IMG/VR virus record: IMGVR_UViG_3300030118_002202
Span: 5,227-31,960 of that record
Reading direction: 5' to 3' (one strand)
From: a virus
DNA length: 26,734 nt
The notes beneath the pieces are model-generated. The model was not told the DNA's origin, made no database searches, and saw only the letters and a program-made list of their open reading frames with translations. A program made the translations under genes and the position numbers. Shown piece by piece: positions 1 to 7,774 of this stretch. Each line of letters begins with the position of its first letter. Positions within the stretch are counted from its first letter, which is position 1.

Positions 1-425
1 GCACTATCCATAAGTTTGAAATCATCCATAGTGCATTTTACAAGATTCTTTAATTGAAATCTTTCACCATGTTCTTTTAGTAATATTTTACTAGTGTCAA
101 TATAGTTTTTTTCATTTAGATATTTATGAATACAATATATATCCATAGAGTCTCTAAGTATAGGTAGGTCGAATACTGCTATGTTGTGACCTAAGACTTT
201 ACCACCTTTAGATAGATGGTCGTCTAAATCATACTTTAGTTCACTTAATCCTTTAACAACATGACCGGACTTAGCGAATGAATCTACAGGTTCATCTACA
301 TAGACTGTTCCTGTATTTCCATCCCAAGTAGCAACGGTAGAGACTTGAAACATATGGGTATTACCAAAGCCGCCTATTTCATGCGACATATTTTTTGTTT
401 CAATATCTAACGCTAATACTGACAT
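1..425 (-). CDS. DEDD-type 3'-5' exonuclease, N-terminal part (3' end beyond window)
   Basis: The minus-strand reading frame opens at an ATG at 425 and runs off the left edge, giving the first 141 residues. The N-terminus carries an exonuclease I motif (LALDIET), and about 85 residues later comes an exonuclease II-like segment (GHNIAVFDLPIL). Both are hallmarks of RNase H-fold DnaQ/PolB-type proofreading exonucleases. No polymerase part is visible, so this is a stand-alone 3'-5' DNA exonuclease, probably for repair or DNA turnover. It starts 2 bases after the stop of the preceding small gene, so it is co-transcribed with it. Family assignment is good; the substrate is unknown and the third motif would lie beyond the window. 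Confidence 0.72.
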   Translation of the reverse strand, partial: MSVLALDIETKNMSHEIGGFGNTHMFQVSTVATWDGNTGTVYVDEPVDSFAKSGHVVKGLSELKYDLDDHLSKGGKVLGHNIAVFDLPILRDSMDIYCIHKYLNEKNYIDTSKILLKEHGERFQLKNLVKCTMDDFKLMDS

Positions 426-427
426 GC

Positions 428-649
428 TCAATCACTAGACCAAAGTTTGCTAATCTTCTCACTTTCTTCATCTACTGTTGGTTCGTCTGCGCCAATTCTT
501 CTTTTCAAGAAAGCGACAATGTTGGTTCCTGCTATACTTAGCATGGAACAACATTCCCAACCTTCATCGCCATAAGTATCTAATGTTTCTATTATTACTT
601 TTGGCCCCTTTGTCACATCAAACACAACATATGTATTTTCGTATTTCAT
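428..649 (-). CDS. DUF4177-like small protein
   Basis: This 73-aa protein has a beta-alpha-beta pattern (YENTYVVFDV, then GDEGWECCSMLSIAG, then IVAFLKRR). It resembles the DUF4177 family, whose signature is a Gly-x-x-Gly-Trp-Glu turn followed by a strand ending in a basic pair. The function of that family is not established. The last 20 residues are acidic and probably disordered. The start overlaps the stop of the helicase-like gene upstream (ATGA-type junction), so the two are translationally coupled. Confidence 0.6.
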   Translation of the reverse strand: MKYENTYVVFDVTKGPKVIIETLDTYGDEGWECCSMLSIAGTNIVAFLKRRIGADEPTVDEESEKISKLWSSD

Positions 650-2250
650 TTCTTTTCCTCCTTTAATTTCAAGTAAACGGTTCTTCCTGTTTTTCTTTTG
701 ATGAACTTGTCGTTTTCATAATCACCGAACATTCTATATCTAGTCGAATAAGTCACACCGGCTTCTTCTAGTTTCTTCATTAAGTCGTTTTTAGCAAAGA
801 ATCCTTCTTCATCTTTCTTTACTTCTTTAGCGGCTTTGAAGAATATTGAATCCTTTTCCGTGACCTTTTTCCTCCTAGTGCGCTTTAGGCTTTGCTCTAA
901 CCATGCTACCAATGTTTTATAACATTGTTGCACGATAACACCTGCCGCTTCAACATTCTTGCTCGTAACCCTAAACCTTTTAGATTTATCCTTAATACTA
1001 AGGGCTTCAGCAACAGAACACAATACAGCCATTTTAATTAGTATCTTGAGCAATCTAGTTTGAAAAGTAGATACAATCTTTCTAACTTCGGGATGTGTGT
1101 CGCTAATGAATTTACGCATGACTTCATATTCATAGTATAATCTGTCATTGAAGTCCGGAGTGTAAACCATAGTGTTCAATGCGTTTTTATCAACTTCGTG
1201 GAATCTATCTCTAACTGCTTGATAGACTTTGAACAATCTTTCTGCGTGAACATCAACTGGTTGTTTAGCATCATCAATTCTACCTGCTTGGCTTATTTGT
1301 TCTTTTCTCATTTGATGTAGAGTGTGTTCGGGAACATCCCAAATAAATAGAATCATTCTTTGTAAGACACCTTTGTTAGCAATAACCTTTGCTAATTTTT
1401 CCGGTGGATATGTCATGGCTAATATTGACCTTTCACAATAGCATTTCATCATATCTCCTTGTTTTAGTTTCTTTTTAATTACCCAAGAAGAACCTGCTAG
1501 GGTATTCATTAAGGTATTAAGATAAACGATGGCTTGTTCTTTGTTTTGGCTTTGTTTAAACACACCGGAATATTCAAACTCATCCCAATGTGCTAATCCG
1601 CTACCTTCTAACAAACCTGCTTGTCTTACCATACCTAGTTCTTTTCTTGTTTTAATATGAGCATTATCATAGCCTTCTTGTCCATGACGGATTTCTGTTC
1701 CATTTTCATCTTGCTTAATTGGACGACCTTCATTATCTAAAAGAGGTCTTTCCACTAGTTTTTCTTCAAAACCACCAACAAGGGCGGCATCAGTATATTC
1801 TGTTGCTGACATAATATCAAATTTCTTTTTAGAAAGATATTCTCCTTCTTCGCCACTAACTTCTTCTCCTTCGGAGTTTATGTATTTATTATTTACATGA
1901 AGCCCACTTTCGTTTATCATAGTAAACAATTTTTCGGAAACCGGCTCTACGAAATTCCATAGAGTTGATTTACCCGAACCGGAGGTTTGTATTTGGCAAA
2001 AATGCACCCTGCTATCTTCTGTGCTTCTACCGTTTGGTATTTGTATAAAGTCTTTACAAATCTGCCCTAATATTACAAAGCAACTTAGTGCCGCAGGTAT
2101 ATCATTCTTAAAAGAAACTGCGATAGCATCTTTTTGAAATTCAGCAACTAGTCTAGGCAATTCGCTAGTCATGTTTACTGACGCTTCTTCTATTATCTCC
2201 GCATATTGTCTTTGCTGTTCTGTCTCATAATTATCATTATCTTCATTCAT
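646..2250 (-). CDS. P-loop ATPase, DUF3987-like putative replicative helicase
   Basis: This 534-aa protein has a Walker A loop at about residues 88-96 (QTSGSGKST, Lys94) and a Walker B-like acidic pair in HWDEFE (Asp223-Glu224). The following region, from the asparagine-rich segment to MTYPPEKLAKVIANKGVLQRM, has the layout of DUF3987 proteins, which are primase-associated helicase-like ATPases of phages and plasmids. The C-terminal 70 residues look like a winged helix (FFAKNDLMKKLEE, then a basic wing). It follows directly after the ERCC4 nuclease and AEP primase, so a fork helicase role is the simplest reading. The match is by motif and pattern only; a recombination or packaging ATPase is a less likely alternative. 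Confidence 0.6.
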   Translation of the reverse strand: MNEDNDNYETEQQRQYAEIIEEASVNMTSELPRLVAEFQKDAIAVSFKNDIPAALSCFVILGQICKDFIQIPNGRSTEDSRVHFCQIQTSGSGKSTLWNFVEPVSEKLFTMINESGLHVNNKYINSEGEEVSGEEGEYLSKKKFDIMSATEYTDAALVGGFEEKLVERPLLDNEGRPIKQDENGTEIRHGQEGYDNAHIKTRKELGMVRQAGLLEGSGLAHWDEFEYSGVFKQSQNKEQAIVYLNTLMNTLAGSSWVIKKKLKQGDMMKCYCERSILAMTYPPEKLAKVIANKGVLQRMILFIWDVPEHTLHQMRKEQISQAGRIDDAKQPVDVHAERLFKVYQAVRDRFHEVDKNALNTMVYTPDFNDRLYYEYEVMRKFISDTHPEVRKIVSTFQTRLLKILIKMAVLCSVAEALSIKDKSKRFRVTSKNVEAAGVIVQQCYKTLVAWLEQSLKRTRRKKVTEKDSIFFKAAKEVKKDEEGFFAKNDLMKKLEEAGVTYSTRYRMFGDYENDKFIKRKTGRTVYLKLKEEKK

Positions 2251-2957
2251 ATTTTCACCTTTTCTTCGGAATGCAATACATTCAAGATTCTTCGGGCTAG
2301 GGTTTTTCCTATACCATCCATCTCTTGAAGTTCTTTTTCTGTTTGTTCGCCTATTTCCATAATCGAACCATAGTGCTTTATCAGCGCATTCGCTTTGTCT
2401 ACTGATAAGCCCTTTATAGTTGTGAGGGTGTCTATCCTCAAATCGTCTGTTGAAATTCTTTTGAATATCTCCGGTTTGATAACTTCTCGCTTGATGGGTT
2501 TCATCTTACATATTGAAGTAATTATCAAAGCGGCTTCTTGTTCACTAGATACCCAAAATGCTTTTGCATCAGTATCTAGTGTTATTCTACCAATAGCCCC
2601 AAGAAACTTATTTCTAAGTTTATTAGACCAATTAGCGTGTTGTGCATTAGTAAATGTTTTATCAGTTCTAATGTATTTTTTATATTGAGTAATGCCTTCA
2701 TCAATACTACCATAAATAATAACAACATTAGTTTGATAGTGTCTATCCATATTATCTAATTGAGTCCACATTCTTTTGCTCATTACTGAATTAAGAAAAT
2801 CGTGTGCTGATTTAGCCTCAAAACATACATCATCGTAAACATAGTCTCCTATTTCTATCCACTTCTTTTCATAGGGGACTTTCATCTTTAGTGCTTCACT
2901 TTCTACTAACTCTACTAGTTTAGAGCCTTTCTTTTCTCTACTATCTATTACTAACAT
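2247..2957 (-). CDS. ERCC4/XPF-family structure-specific nuclease with helix-hairpin-helix
   Basis: This protein of about 236 aa combines an N-terminal ERCC4 nuclease domain (IDSREKKG at 4-11, GDY at 37-39, then FEAKSAHDF around 46-54) and a C-terminal tandem helix-hairpin-helix (LTTIKGLSVDKANALIKHYG and MDGIGKTLARRIL). This is the core of XPF/Mus81/Hef nucleases, which cut branched DNA at flaps and stalled forks. The canonical ERKxxxD motif reads EAKxxxD here: Glu47, Lys49 and Asp53 remain but Arg is replaced by Ala, so activity should be checked. The ATG at 2957 is preferred to an upstream codon at 2993. It has GGAGG 8 bases upstream and overlaps the primase stop by one base (TAATG). Confidence 0.83.
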   Translation of the reverse strand: MLVIDSREKKGSKLVELVESEALKMKVPYEKKWIEIGDYVYDDVCFEAKSAHDFLNSVMSKRMWTQLDNMDRHYQTNVVIIYGSIDEGITQYKKYIRTDKTFTNAQHANWSNKLRNKFLGAIGRITLDTDAKAFWVSSEQEAALIITSICKMKPIKREVIKPEIFKRISTDDLRIDTLTTIKGLSVDKANALIKHYGSIMEIGEQTEKELQEMDGIGKTLARRILNVLHSEEKVKI

Positions 2958-4006
2958 TATGCTTCCTCCGCATGTTCGGGGTATCTCCAACATTTGCCGA
3001 CACAGTACCCATTAGGTATCAATACAGTCTTACAATGAGGACTACTGTAATTACCAAATACTGTAAACTTAGCATGTTTTCTAGTTTCTCTTTCATCCCA
3101 ATCTAGCCATATTTCTTCATTTGTTTCAACTAAAGTTTTTATTTCATCTATGATAGCATCAAGTATTTTCTGCTTGTCAGCATCACTTTCTACATTAGCA
3201 CAGCCGGATAGTAAATCTCTATACCATGAGACTAGGTATGCCCTAGCCATGTGAGAAGGATTCTCGGTCATGATAGCATTGTGTAAACATGGTAGCATTG
3301 GCAAAGTTCCTGTTGTTTTAGGAACAGAAATTTCACCGCTTACCGCTTGCATAGGTGGTGCTTCGGGAAATACAGCCAAGTTTTTGCCACTTATTCTAAA
3401 TGGTATGCTTCTAGGTTTCTTTGCCAACTCAAGTATTTCATGAACTTGTTTATCTAAATCAGTCCTAAGTAATGGTATGCAAAAGTATGGATTACCATTT
3501 TCATCCCTAGAACTCATGTTTACTGTATTAGGTATTCTTCTAAGTCTAGTTGCTTGACCAACCCTATCATCAAGGGTTATATCACTACCAACTCTACTTA
3601 TCAAGTATGTCTTAATTTCTCTAAAGAAAACCTGTATGTTTCTAATCGTATCTGTAACCTCACCAAAAACAAACAGGTGAAAACCTCTACCGGAAAAGAA
3701 AAGAGTATATTGATAGTCATTCTCAATAACATAAGTCATAACAACATTGACATCTCTCCATGCTTTCTCGATACTTTCACCATGAGCATCAAAATCAAGA
3801 AAGATTCTATCAAGTATAACTGATGAATCTATCTTGGCTTTTTCTGCAAATTCGGCAAAATCATAAACACTAGTGTAAACATTAGTCCTATTATTTTGAG
3901 CCTTTACATAACTCAAGTATTCTTCTTTACTTCTTACTATTCTTCTTGGTAGTGGAGGAGCGTTCTTCATTTGACTCCCCGACCACACTTCTCTCGGAAA
4001 CTTCAT
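2957..4006 (-). CDS. Archaeo-eukaryotic primase (AEP/PriS-like)
   Basis: This protein of about 349 aa has the three AEP catalytic motifs: FLDFDAH with the metal-binding Asp71 and Asp73; FFSGRGFHLFVFG with the nucleotide-binding Ser and His110; and a segment with DDRVG followed by TRLRRIPNTVN. It would make primers for viral replication. The C-terminus has a Cys-rich segment (HCKTVLIPNGYCVGKCWRY) that could bind zinc or an Fe-S cluster, as PriL-type domains do, so both functions may be fused in one protein. I chose the ATG at 4006, which has GGTGGT 7 bases upstream. A second candidate ATG at 3970 has GGGGAG 4 bases upstream. Either way the start lies inside the preceding gene. Confidence 0.85.
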   Translation of the reverse strand: MKFPREVWSGSQMKNAPPLPRRIVRSKEEYLSYVKAQNNRTNVYTSVYDFAEFAEKAKIDSSVILDRIFLDFDAHGESIEKAWRDVNVVMTYVIENDYQYTLFFSGRGFHLFVFGEVTDTIRNIQVFFREIKTYLISRVGSDITLDDRVGQATRLRRIPNTVNMSSRDENGNPYFCIPLLRTDLDKQVHEILELAKKPRSIPFRISGKNLAVFPEAPPMQAVSGEISVPKTTGTLPMLPCLHNAIMTENPSHMARAYLVSWYRDLLSGCANVESDADKQKILDAIIDEIKTLVETNEEIWLDWDERETRKHAKFTVFGNYSSPHCKTVLIPNGYCVGKCWRYPEHAEEA

Positions 4007-4310
4007 TTTTATTACCACCAAAATTAACTGTTGCGTTATTTAACATATTTCTTACTGTATCTGCTATTTTTGCTCTTAGAGAAGTCATTACAGTTTCTCT
4101 AATAGCATCTTCAAAGACATGACCAACGAAACTTTCTTTGATTCTAATTTCTCTAATTAAATCAAATCTTTCTATTAGTTTAATCTCTTCATAAATATCA
4201 CTAGCGAGATTTTCTATTGTTTCTTTTAGATTAGATATTTCATTAAATGTCCAATCTTTCGCTAATACTTTTCGTTTTATTATTTCAGAAATATAATCTA
4301 CTGTTTTCAT
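3927..4310 (-). CDS. Helical protein of unknown function
   Basis: This 127-aa protein is not recognised. Residues 1 to about 95 look all-helical with amphipathic spacing. The tail from about residue 96 (NFGGNKNEVSERSVVGESNE and a Lys/Ser-rich end) is low in complexity and likely disordered. That tail is exactly the part overlapping the primase gene in another frame, which suggests it arose by overprinting or is tolerated as a linker. The start overlaps the stop of the next upstream gene (ATGA). Confidence 0.55.
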   Translation of the reverse strand: MKTVDYISEIIKRKVLAKDWTFNEISNLKETIENLASDIYEEIKLIERFDLIREIRIKESFVGHVFEDAIRETVMTSLRAKIADTVRNMLNNATVNFGGNKNEVSERSVVGESNEERSSTTKKNSKK

Positions 4311-4546
4311 ATCTTCACCTTCTTAAAAACTATAATGTAAGGAGCGTAGTTTTTGTTAAGCATAATAGTATGCTCGCATTCCTCACCTTCTATTCTTTGA
4401 GTTTTAACCCAATCACTAACTTCATTGAATAAGGGAGTGGTCTTAGTTACATCTTTAGCATTCAAATTTATTCTAGCGTATCTTTGACCATTAGGCGACC
4501 TAGCAAACTTTACCTCTATATCTCCATTATTAAATCTATAATTCAT
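4307..4546 (-). CDS. Small beta-rich protein of unknown function
   Basis: About 79 aa starting MNYRFNNGDIEVKFARSP. The alternating hydrophobic pattern suggests a small beta or alpha/beta domain, ending in a basic strand (IIVFKKVKI). I placed the start at the ATG at 4546 because it overlaps the upstream stop (ATGA) and is preceded by a G-rich ribosome binding site; an in-frame codon at 4564 lies inside the previous gene. No family recognised. Confidence 0.55.
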   Translation of the reverse strand: MNYRFNNGDIEVKFARSPNGQRYARINLNAKDVTKTTPLFNEVSDWVKTQRIEGEECEHTIMLNKNYAPYIIVFKKVKI

Positions 4547-4695
4547 TTCAAAGCCCCCTCCCATGAATCTCCTAAAAGACGACTTAACTCTATAATTTTA
4601 TACCTAACTCCTTGAACAAACTCGTATAGTAATTCACTTTCGCCTTCTCTTTTAGCATAGTGTTGGTAGATAACATCTAGTATTTCATCAATCAT
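4543..4695 (-). CDS. Small helical protein of unknown function
   Basis: About 50 aa (MIDEILDVIYQHYAKREGE then LLYEFVQGVRYKIIELSRLL), two predicted amphipathic helices. The ATG at 4695 lies 4 bases after the stop of the nuclease gene, with GGTGTGAT upstream as ribosome binding site. An upstream in-frame start at 4731 would lie inside the nuclease gene. Possibly a small adaptor; no function can be assigned. Confidence 0.5.
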   Translation of the reverse strand: MIDEILDVIYQHYAKREGESELLYEFVQGVRYKIIELSRLLGDSWEGALK

Positions 4696-4699
4696 AATA

Positions 4700-5611
4700 T
4701 CACACCCACGAATCCTCTTCAGCCGCATCACACAAACTAAAGTAACTACAATGAGAACAGGTCTTAAAGAAAAACTTAGTTGGAAATGACTTCTGTTCGT
4801 AGGCGTGAATCAACTTAGCAATATTCTTCAATACTGACTTCATCGTTCTAGCCTTTGCTTCTTCTGCAAATACATAATTGGAGACAGGATAATACCAACC
4901 CCAATGTGTTACAGGAACATTGGGTTGTAAGCCATTCTTAATTAACACTTCATCTTCTGCATTCTCTATAAGCATTTGATAGAAAGCCATTTCTTTTCTC
5001 ATCATTGTTGCCTTGTAATCTTTCCATGCTCCTGTCTTATATTCAAAAGGAACATACCCGCCATTCTCCATGAAAATTCTATCTATAATGCCTTGAATAT
5101 GTATCTTGTAGTCTCTAGTCAATGGAAACTTGGGGTTAGTATCAGCAGGTATTGTGATTTCAGCATCAAATAATCCTTCATTACAAACAGGCAAAAACTC
5201 ATCTACCTTATCTTCTGCCTTAGCATCTAAAAAGCGTTCTGCTTCAAATGCCGCAACAGTCATAGATATGTCAAAGTATTCATCAATGGGTGTCAAACTT
5301 GCACAATAATCATGTAACTCGTCTGCTGACATATGTTCTGCTTTCTTGATGTCAAAATCATCAAAGAAGTTTTCTCTATGAATATGCAAGATTGTTCCTT
5401 TACGCATTGCTTCTGTTTGGTCTTGCGGTAATCTTTGAATATAACTAAAGTTATATTTCTTAGGACACCAATCAAAAGAACCTAAAGAAGATTTACTAAT
5501 CTTCAATATAGGTTCAGTCGGGTCATCATAATTTTCCGGCTTCCAATCATAAGTATATTCACTCATGCTTTTTAGTATTACATCATATTTTTCATCATTA
5601 TTCAAAACCAT
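4700..5611 (-). CDS. Cas4/RecB-like PD-(D/E)XK exonuclease with Fe-S cluster motif
   Basis: This 303-aa protein matches the PDDEXK_1 (Cas4/AddB-type) nuclease fold. It has an N-terminal SFDWCPKKY motif with Cys49, then GTILHIHRE with His76, then the catalytic core GIIDRI (Asp177) and PFEYKTG (Glu190, Lys192), then a helix with Gln212. A C-terminal CSHCSYFSLC supplies Cys285, Cys288 and Cys294. One N-terminal and three C-terminal cysteines are the iron-staple arrangement that binds a 4Fe-4S cluster in these enzymes. It would act as a ssDNA exonuclease in recombination or end processing. It overlaps the end of the polymerase C-terminal gene by 10 bases. Confidence 0.85.
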   Translation of the reverse strand: MVLNNDEKYDVILKSMSEYTYDWKPENYDDPTEPILKISKSSLGSFDWCPKKYNFSYIQRLPQDQTEAMRKGTILHIHRENFFDDFDIKKAEHMSADELHDYCASLTPIDEYFDISMTVAAFEAERFLDAKAEDKVDEFLPVCNEGLFDAEITIPADTNPKFPLTRDYKIHIQGIIDRIFMENGGYVPFEYKTGAWKDYKATMMRKEMAFYQMLIENAEDEVLIKNGLQPNVPVTHWGWYYPVSNYVFAEEAKARTMKSVLKNIAKLIHAYEQKSFPTKFFFKTCSHCSYFSLCDAAEEDSWV

Positions 5612-6483
5612 TCCTCCAATTTAGTTTGTATTTTACCCGTTTTAATGTTAGACAAATCCCAATTCATAGCCTTATAAATCGGTTCTGCTTTCTTTACTAC
5701 TTGGTCTGCATAATGTTGATAATCGGGTTTATACTTATCAAAATCAACATAGCGAGAACCTGCAACATAATCTACTGTTTTTACTTCCTTTGTAAGTGGG
5801 TTAGTATATGTTTCGTTAGACCTTACTTTTAGATACAGGTAGGAATCATCGAAGTTAATGCCATTTTGTTTGGCATGAACAACTCCTGCGATACCCGAAC
5901 CTATCGAGGGTCTTCTGCCTTCTAATGTAGTAAACTTAGAAGTGTCTTCTCCGCACTTTAAACACCACTTTATAGCAAGACATTCATGTAACTTGTGTTT
6001 CTTTCTACAGCCATTACATCTTACAGTAAACCTATCTTCTCGAAGTCTGCTTCTCTTGATAATATTCTCGATAGGAATATCACCATTTAACACACTATTG
6101 TATTTGTCATGTAGATATTTATTGATTTCAGTCATAGACTTTTCATTCACCCACATAGTCAATACATCTGTTTGAACTCCCTTAGCAAGTTTGGTTTCAC
6201 TAACTCTCTTAGCAGTAAAACCTGTCATTACAAATTCCGGCTCGTTTAACCACTCACCGTCTTTCCATGTAATCATACCTGCATTTCTATTCTTAGTTGT
6301 GCCAACACCTAATGCTGAATAGTATTTCTCAAACTCTAATACAACGGGATGTTGTTTCAATCCCATGACATTAGGAAAATGCTTTCTTACACTATCCTGT
6401 ATGTCTGCACAAATCATCTGTGCTTTCGCTACAGTATCTATTTGCACATAGATTGAATCTGTGTGTCCGTAAACTACTTTCAT
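5602..6483 (-). CDS. polB: DNA polymerase B, C-terminal fragment (palm motif C, thumb, PIP box)
   Basis: This 293-aa protein begins directly at polymerase motif C (VVYGHTDSIYV, residues 3-13), with the metal-binding Asp9. It then has a KKRY-like segment (TTKNRNAGMI) and the thumb. It is the missing half of the polymerase encoded at 7874-9517: the two join just before motif C with no obvious missing or duplicated residues. The first Asp of the usual YGDTDS is His here, while the second, essential Asp is kept. A five-cysteine zinc-finger-like insertion (Cys156, 159, 168, 174, 177) sits in the thumb. The C-terminus is a PCNA-interacting PIP box (QTKLEEWF). The start at 6483 lies 4 bases after the previous stop. 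Confidence 0.88.
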   Translation of the reverse strand: MKVVYGHTDSIYVQIDTVAKAQMICADIQDSVRKHFPNVMGLKQHPVVLEFEKYYSALGVGTTKNRNAGMITWKDGEWLNEPEFVMTGFTAKRVSETKLAKGVQTDVLTMWVNEKSMTEINKYLHDKYNSVLNGDIPIENIIKRSRLREDRFTVRCNGCRKKHKLHECLAIKWCLKCGEDTSKFTTLEGRRPSIGSGIAGVVHAKQNGINFDDSYLYLKVRSNETYTNPLTKEVKTVDYVAGSRYVDFDKYKPDYQHYADQVVKKAEPIYKAMNWDLSNIKTGKIQTKLEEWF

Positions 6484-6487
6484 GTTA

Positions 6488-6697
6488 TCACTTCTTTAAA
6501 GAATATCTTAGCGTAGGAAAGAAGTGACTTTCAAAGCCTTTTTGTTGCTTATCTAAATATTCTTCAATCTCTAAGATTGCCTTTGTTATTTTATCAGCGT
6601 CTTTTAGTTGCTCTTCCAAATAATCCAAGTCATTCTCTAATCCTTTAATCTTCATTTCTAATTCTTCTATTTTCTTTTTCATTTCTTCATTATTCAT
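6488..6697 (-). CDS. Short coiled-coil protein
   Basis: This 69-aa protein is a highly charged heptad-repeat helix over about residues 4-60 (for example KIEELEMKIKGLENDLDYLE), followed by a short basic tail. It is probably an oligomerising adaptor. It is one of six small genes between the two polymerase fragments. Its start overlaps the stop of the small membrane-protein gene upstream (ATGA). No specific function can be assigned. Confidence 0.6.
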   Translation of the reverse strand: MNNEEMKKKIEELEMKIKGLENDLDYLEEQLKDADKITKAILEIEEYLDKQQKGFESHFFPTLRYSLKK

Positions 6698-6822
6698 ATT
6701 ATCACCGTTACTATGGTTATGATGGTTATGATGTTTACGATATTTACCATCATCAATATCTTATTGCTTCTCGCTATCATAGCAAGTAAGTCTTCTAGCA
6801 GTTCGTTAGTCTTGTCCATCAT
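6694..6822 (-). CDS. 42-aa single-pass membrane protein
   Basis: This small gene starts at ATG-ATG (6822/6819) inside the end of the preceding gene. Its stop overlaps the next start (ATGA at 6694-6697). The product has a charged N-terminus (MMDKTNELLEDLLAMIARSN) followed by an uninterrupted hydrophobic helix of about 20 residues rich in Ile, Val and Thr, running to the C-terminus. The coupling at both ends and the clean membrane segment support a real gene. It is likely an inner-membrane peptide; its role is unknown. Confidence 0.5.
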   Translation of the reverse strand: MMDKTNELLEDLLAMIARSNKILMMVNIVNIITIITIVTVII

Positions 6823-7180
6823 TGACATGACTATCTACCTCTTCTTTTATTTCCTTTAAGTGTTCTATTAAATCATCACATGATTCCATAAAACTACTGT
6901 AGTCTACATGAGAGTATTCTGTGGCAGGAGAAAGCATCCAAATACTATTGAATATACTTCTACTACCCTTGATTCCGAAAAGAATAGAAACTAATGAAAT
7001 TAAAGTTTCTTTCATTTCTTGGAATTGCTCATGGTGGGGACAATGCATGTGACAAAAATTACATCTAATTTTACTAGGTGGCTCTCCGTTTTTGCTTGGT
7101 ATCATTATATGAGTTAAACTTCTACAAGGCTCTCCCTTAGTAGTGTGAGAATCACATTTGAAAATGTCGTCATTCACCAT
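6806..7180 (-). CDS. Cys/His-rich putative zinc-binding protein
   Basis: This 124-aa protein has a Cys/His-rich N-terminal half: FKCDSHTTKGEPC, then IRCNFCHMHCPHH. These could bind one or two zinc ions. The C-terminal half is helical and acidic (DDLIEHLKEIKEEVDSH). It is not recognised as a named family. It lies between the two polymerase gene halves and overlaps the genes on both sides by 11-17 bases. A nucleic-acid-binding or adaptor role is plausible but unproven. Confidence 0.6.
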   Translation of the reverse strand: MVNDDIFKCDSHTTKGEPCRSLTHIMIPSKNGEPPSKIRCNFCHMHCPHHEQFQEMKETLISLVSILFGIKGSRSIFNSIWMLSPATEYSHVDYSSFMESCDDLIEHLKEIKEEVDSHVNDGQD

Positions 7181-7334
7181 AATTATTCGCCCCTTGTTTT
7201 ATTTCAATAATAGTTGCTCTACGCTTTAAGTTAGTGAGCATTTCTATTATATCATTGATGTCTTTTTCAGTTTCCTCCCAAGTTTCATCATCATCATATT
7301 CTATTTTTGCTGTTACATATTTTGTATATTTCAT
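7170..7334 (-). CDS. 54-aa acidic small protein
   Basis: The frame opens at ATG 7334, overlapping the upstream stop (ATGA), with GAGGAG about 8 bases before it. It closes inside the start of the next gene. The product begins MKYTKYVTAKIEYDDDETWE and continues with an amphipathic helix (DINDIIEMLTNLKRR) and a short strand. It fills what would otherwise be a 150-base gap in a region without gaps. Function unknown. Confidence 0.5.
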   Translation of the reverse strand: MKYTKYVTAKIEYDDDETWEETEKDINDIIEMLTNLKRRATIIEIKQGANNYGE

Positions 7335-7774
7335 TTTAATTTCTCCTCAAATTCTTTTATTTTGTTTTTCATTCTTGTGTTAGAACCCTTATAGCCCTTT
7401 ATTAGTTTAGTCAATTGTTTAACTTCTTCTTGGGCTTTCTGTGCTTTAGTCATAGAAGAAATAATAATTTCTTTTAATTCTTTATTCTTTTCTTCTATTA
7501 GTTTCTCTATAATTGGCTCAAGACCTTTAGTTATTTGATGCTGAACTTCAACTACAATGGTGCTATGTAATACATCAATTGATGTTGAAAGTTCTGCAAC
7601 TTTCTTATCTAAAGTTTCTATAGTTCCTATAGCATTCATAGTTTTATTAGTCATAACCCTATATCGGTTTTTTCCTTTAGTTCCTCTACAAGATTCACAA
7701 ATCTGTTCTCTTGATTTCATAGAGAACTTTCTAAAAGTGTCTCCACACGCTCTACATACTGCTGTTATACTCAT
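7331..7774 (-). CDS. Zinc ribbon plus coiled-coil protein
   Basis: This 147-aa protein has an N-terminal zinc ribbon (CRAC at 7-10 and CESC at 26-29), then a basic linker and a long coiled coil from about residue 50 to the end (VAELSTSIDVLH to IKEFEEKLK). This layout suits an oligomeric nucleic-acid-binding or scaffold protein. It lies between the two polymerase fragments. Function unknown. Confidence 0.6.
   Translation of the reverse strand: MSITAVCRACGDTFRKFSMKSREQICESCRGTKGKNRYRVMTNKTMNAIGTIETLDKKVAELSTSIDVLHSTIVVEVQHQITKGLEPIIEKLIEEKNKELKEIIISSMTKAQKAQEEVKQLTKLIKGYKGSNTRMKNKIKEFEEKLK

Noticed and set aside
4700-5611. CRISPR adaptation Cas4
   Set aside because: The domain is of the Cas4/AddB type, but no cas1, cas2 or repeats are present; a viral recombination nuclease is more likely.
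6713-6765. Short tandem repeat (TTATGATGG-like)
   Set aside because: The repeated pattern is explained by the Ile/Thr/Val-rich membrane helix coded on the minus strand.
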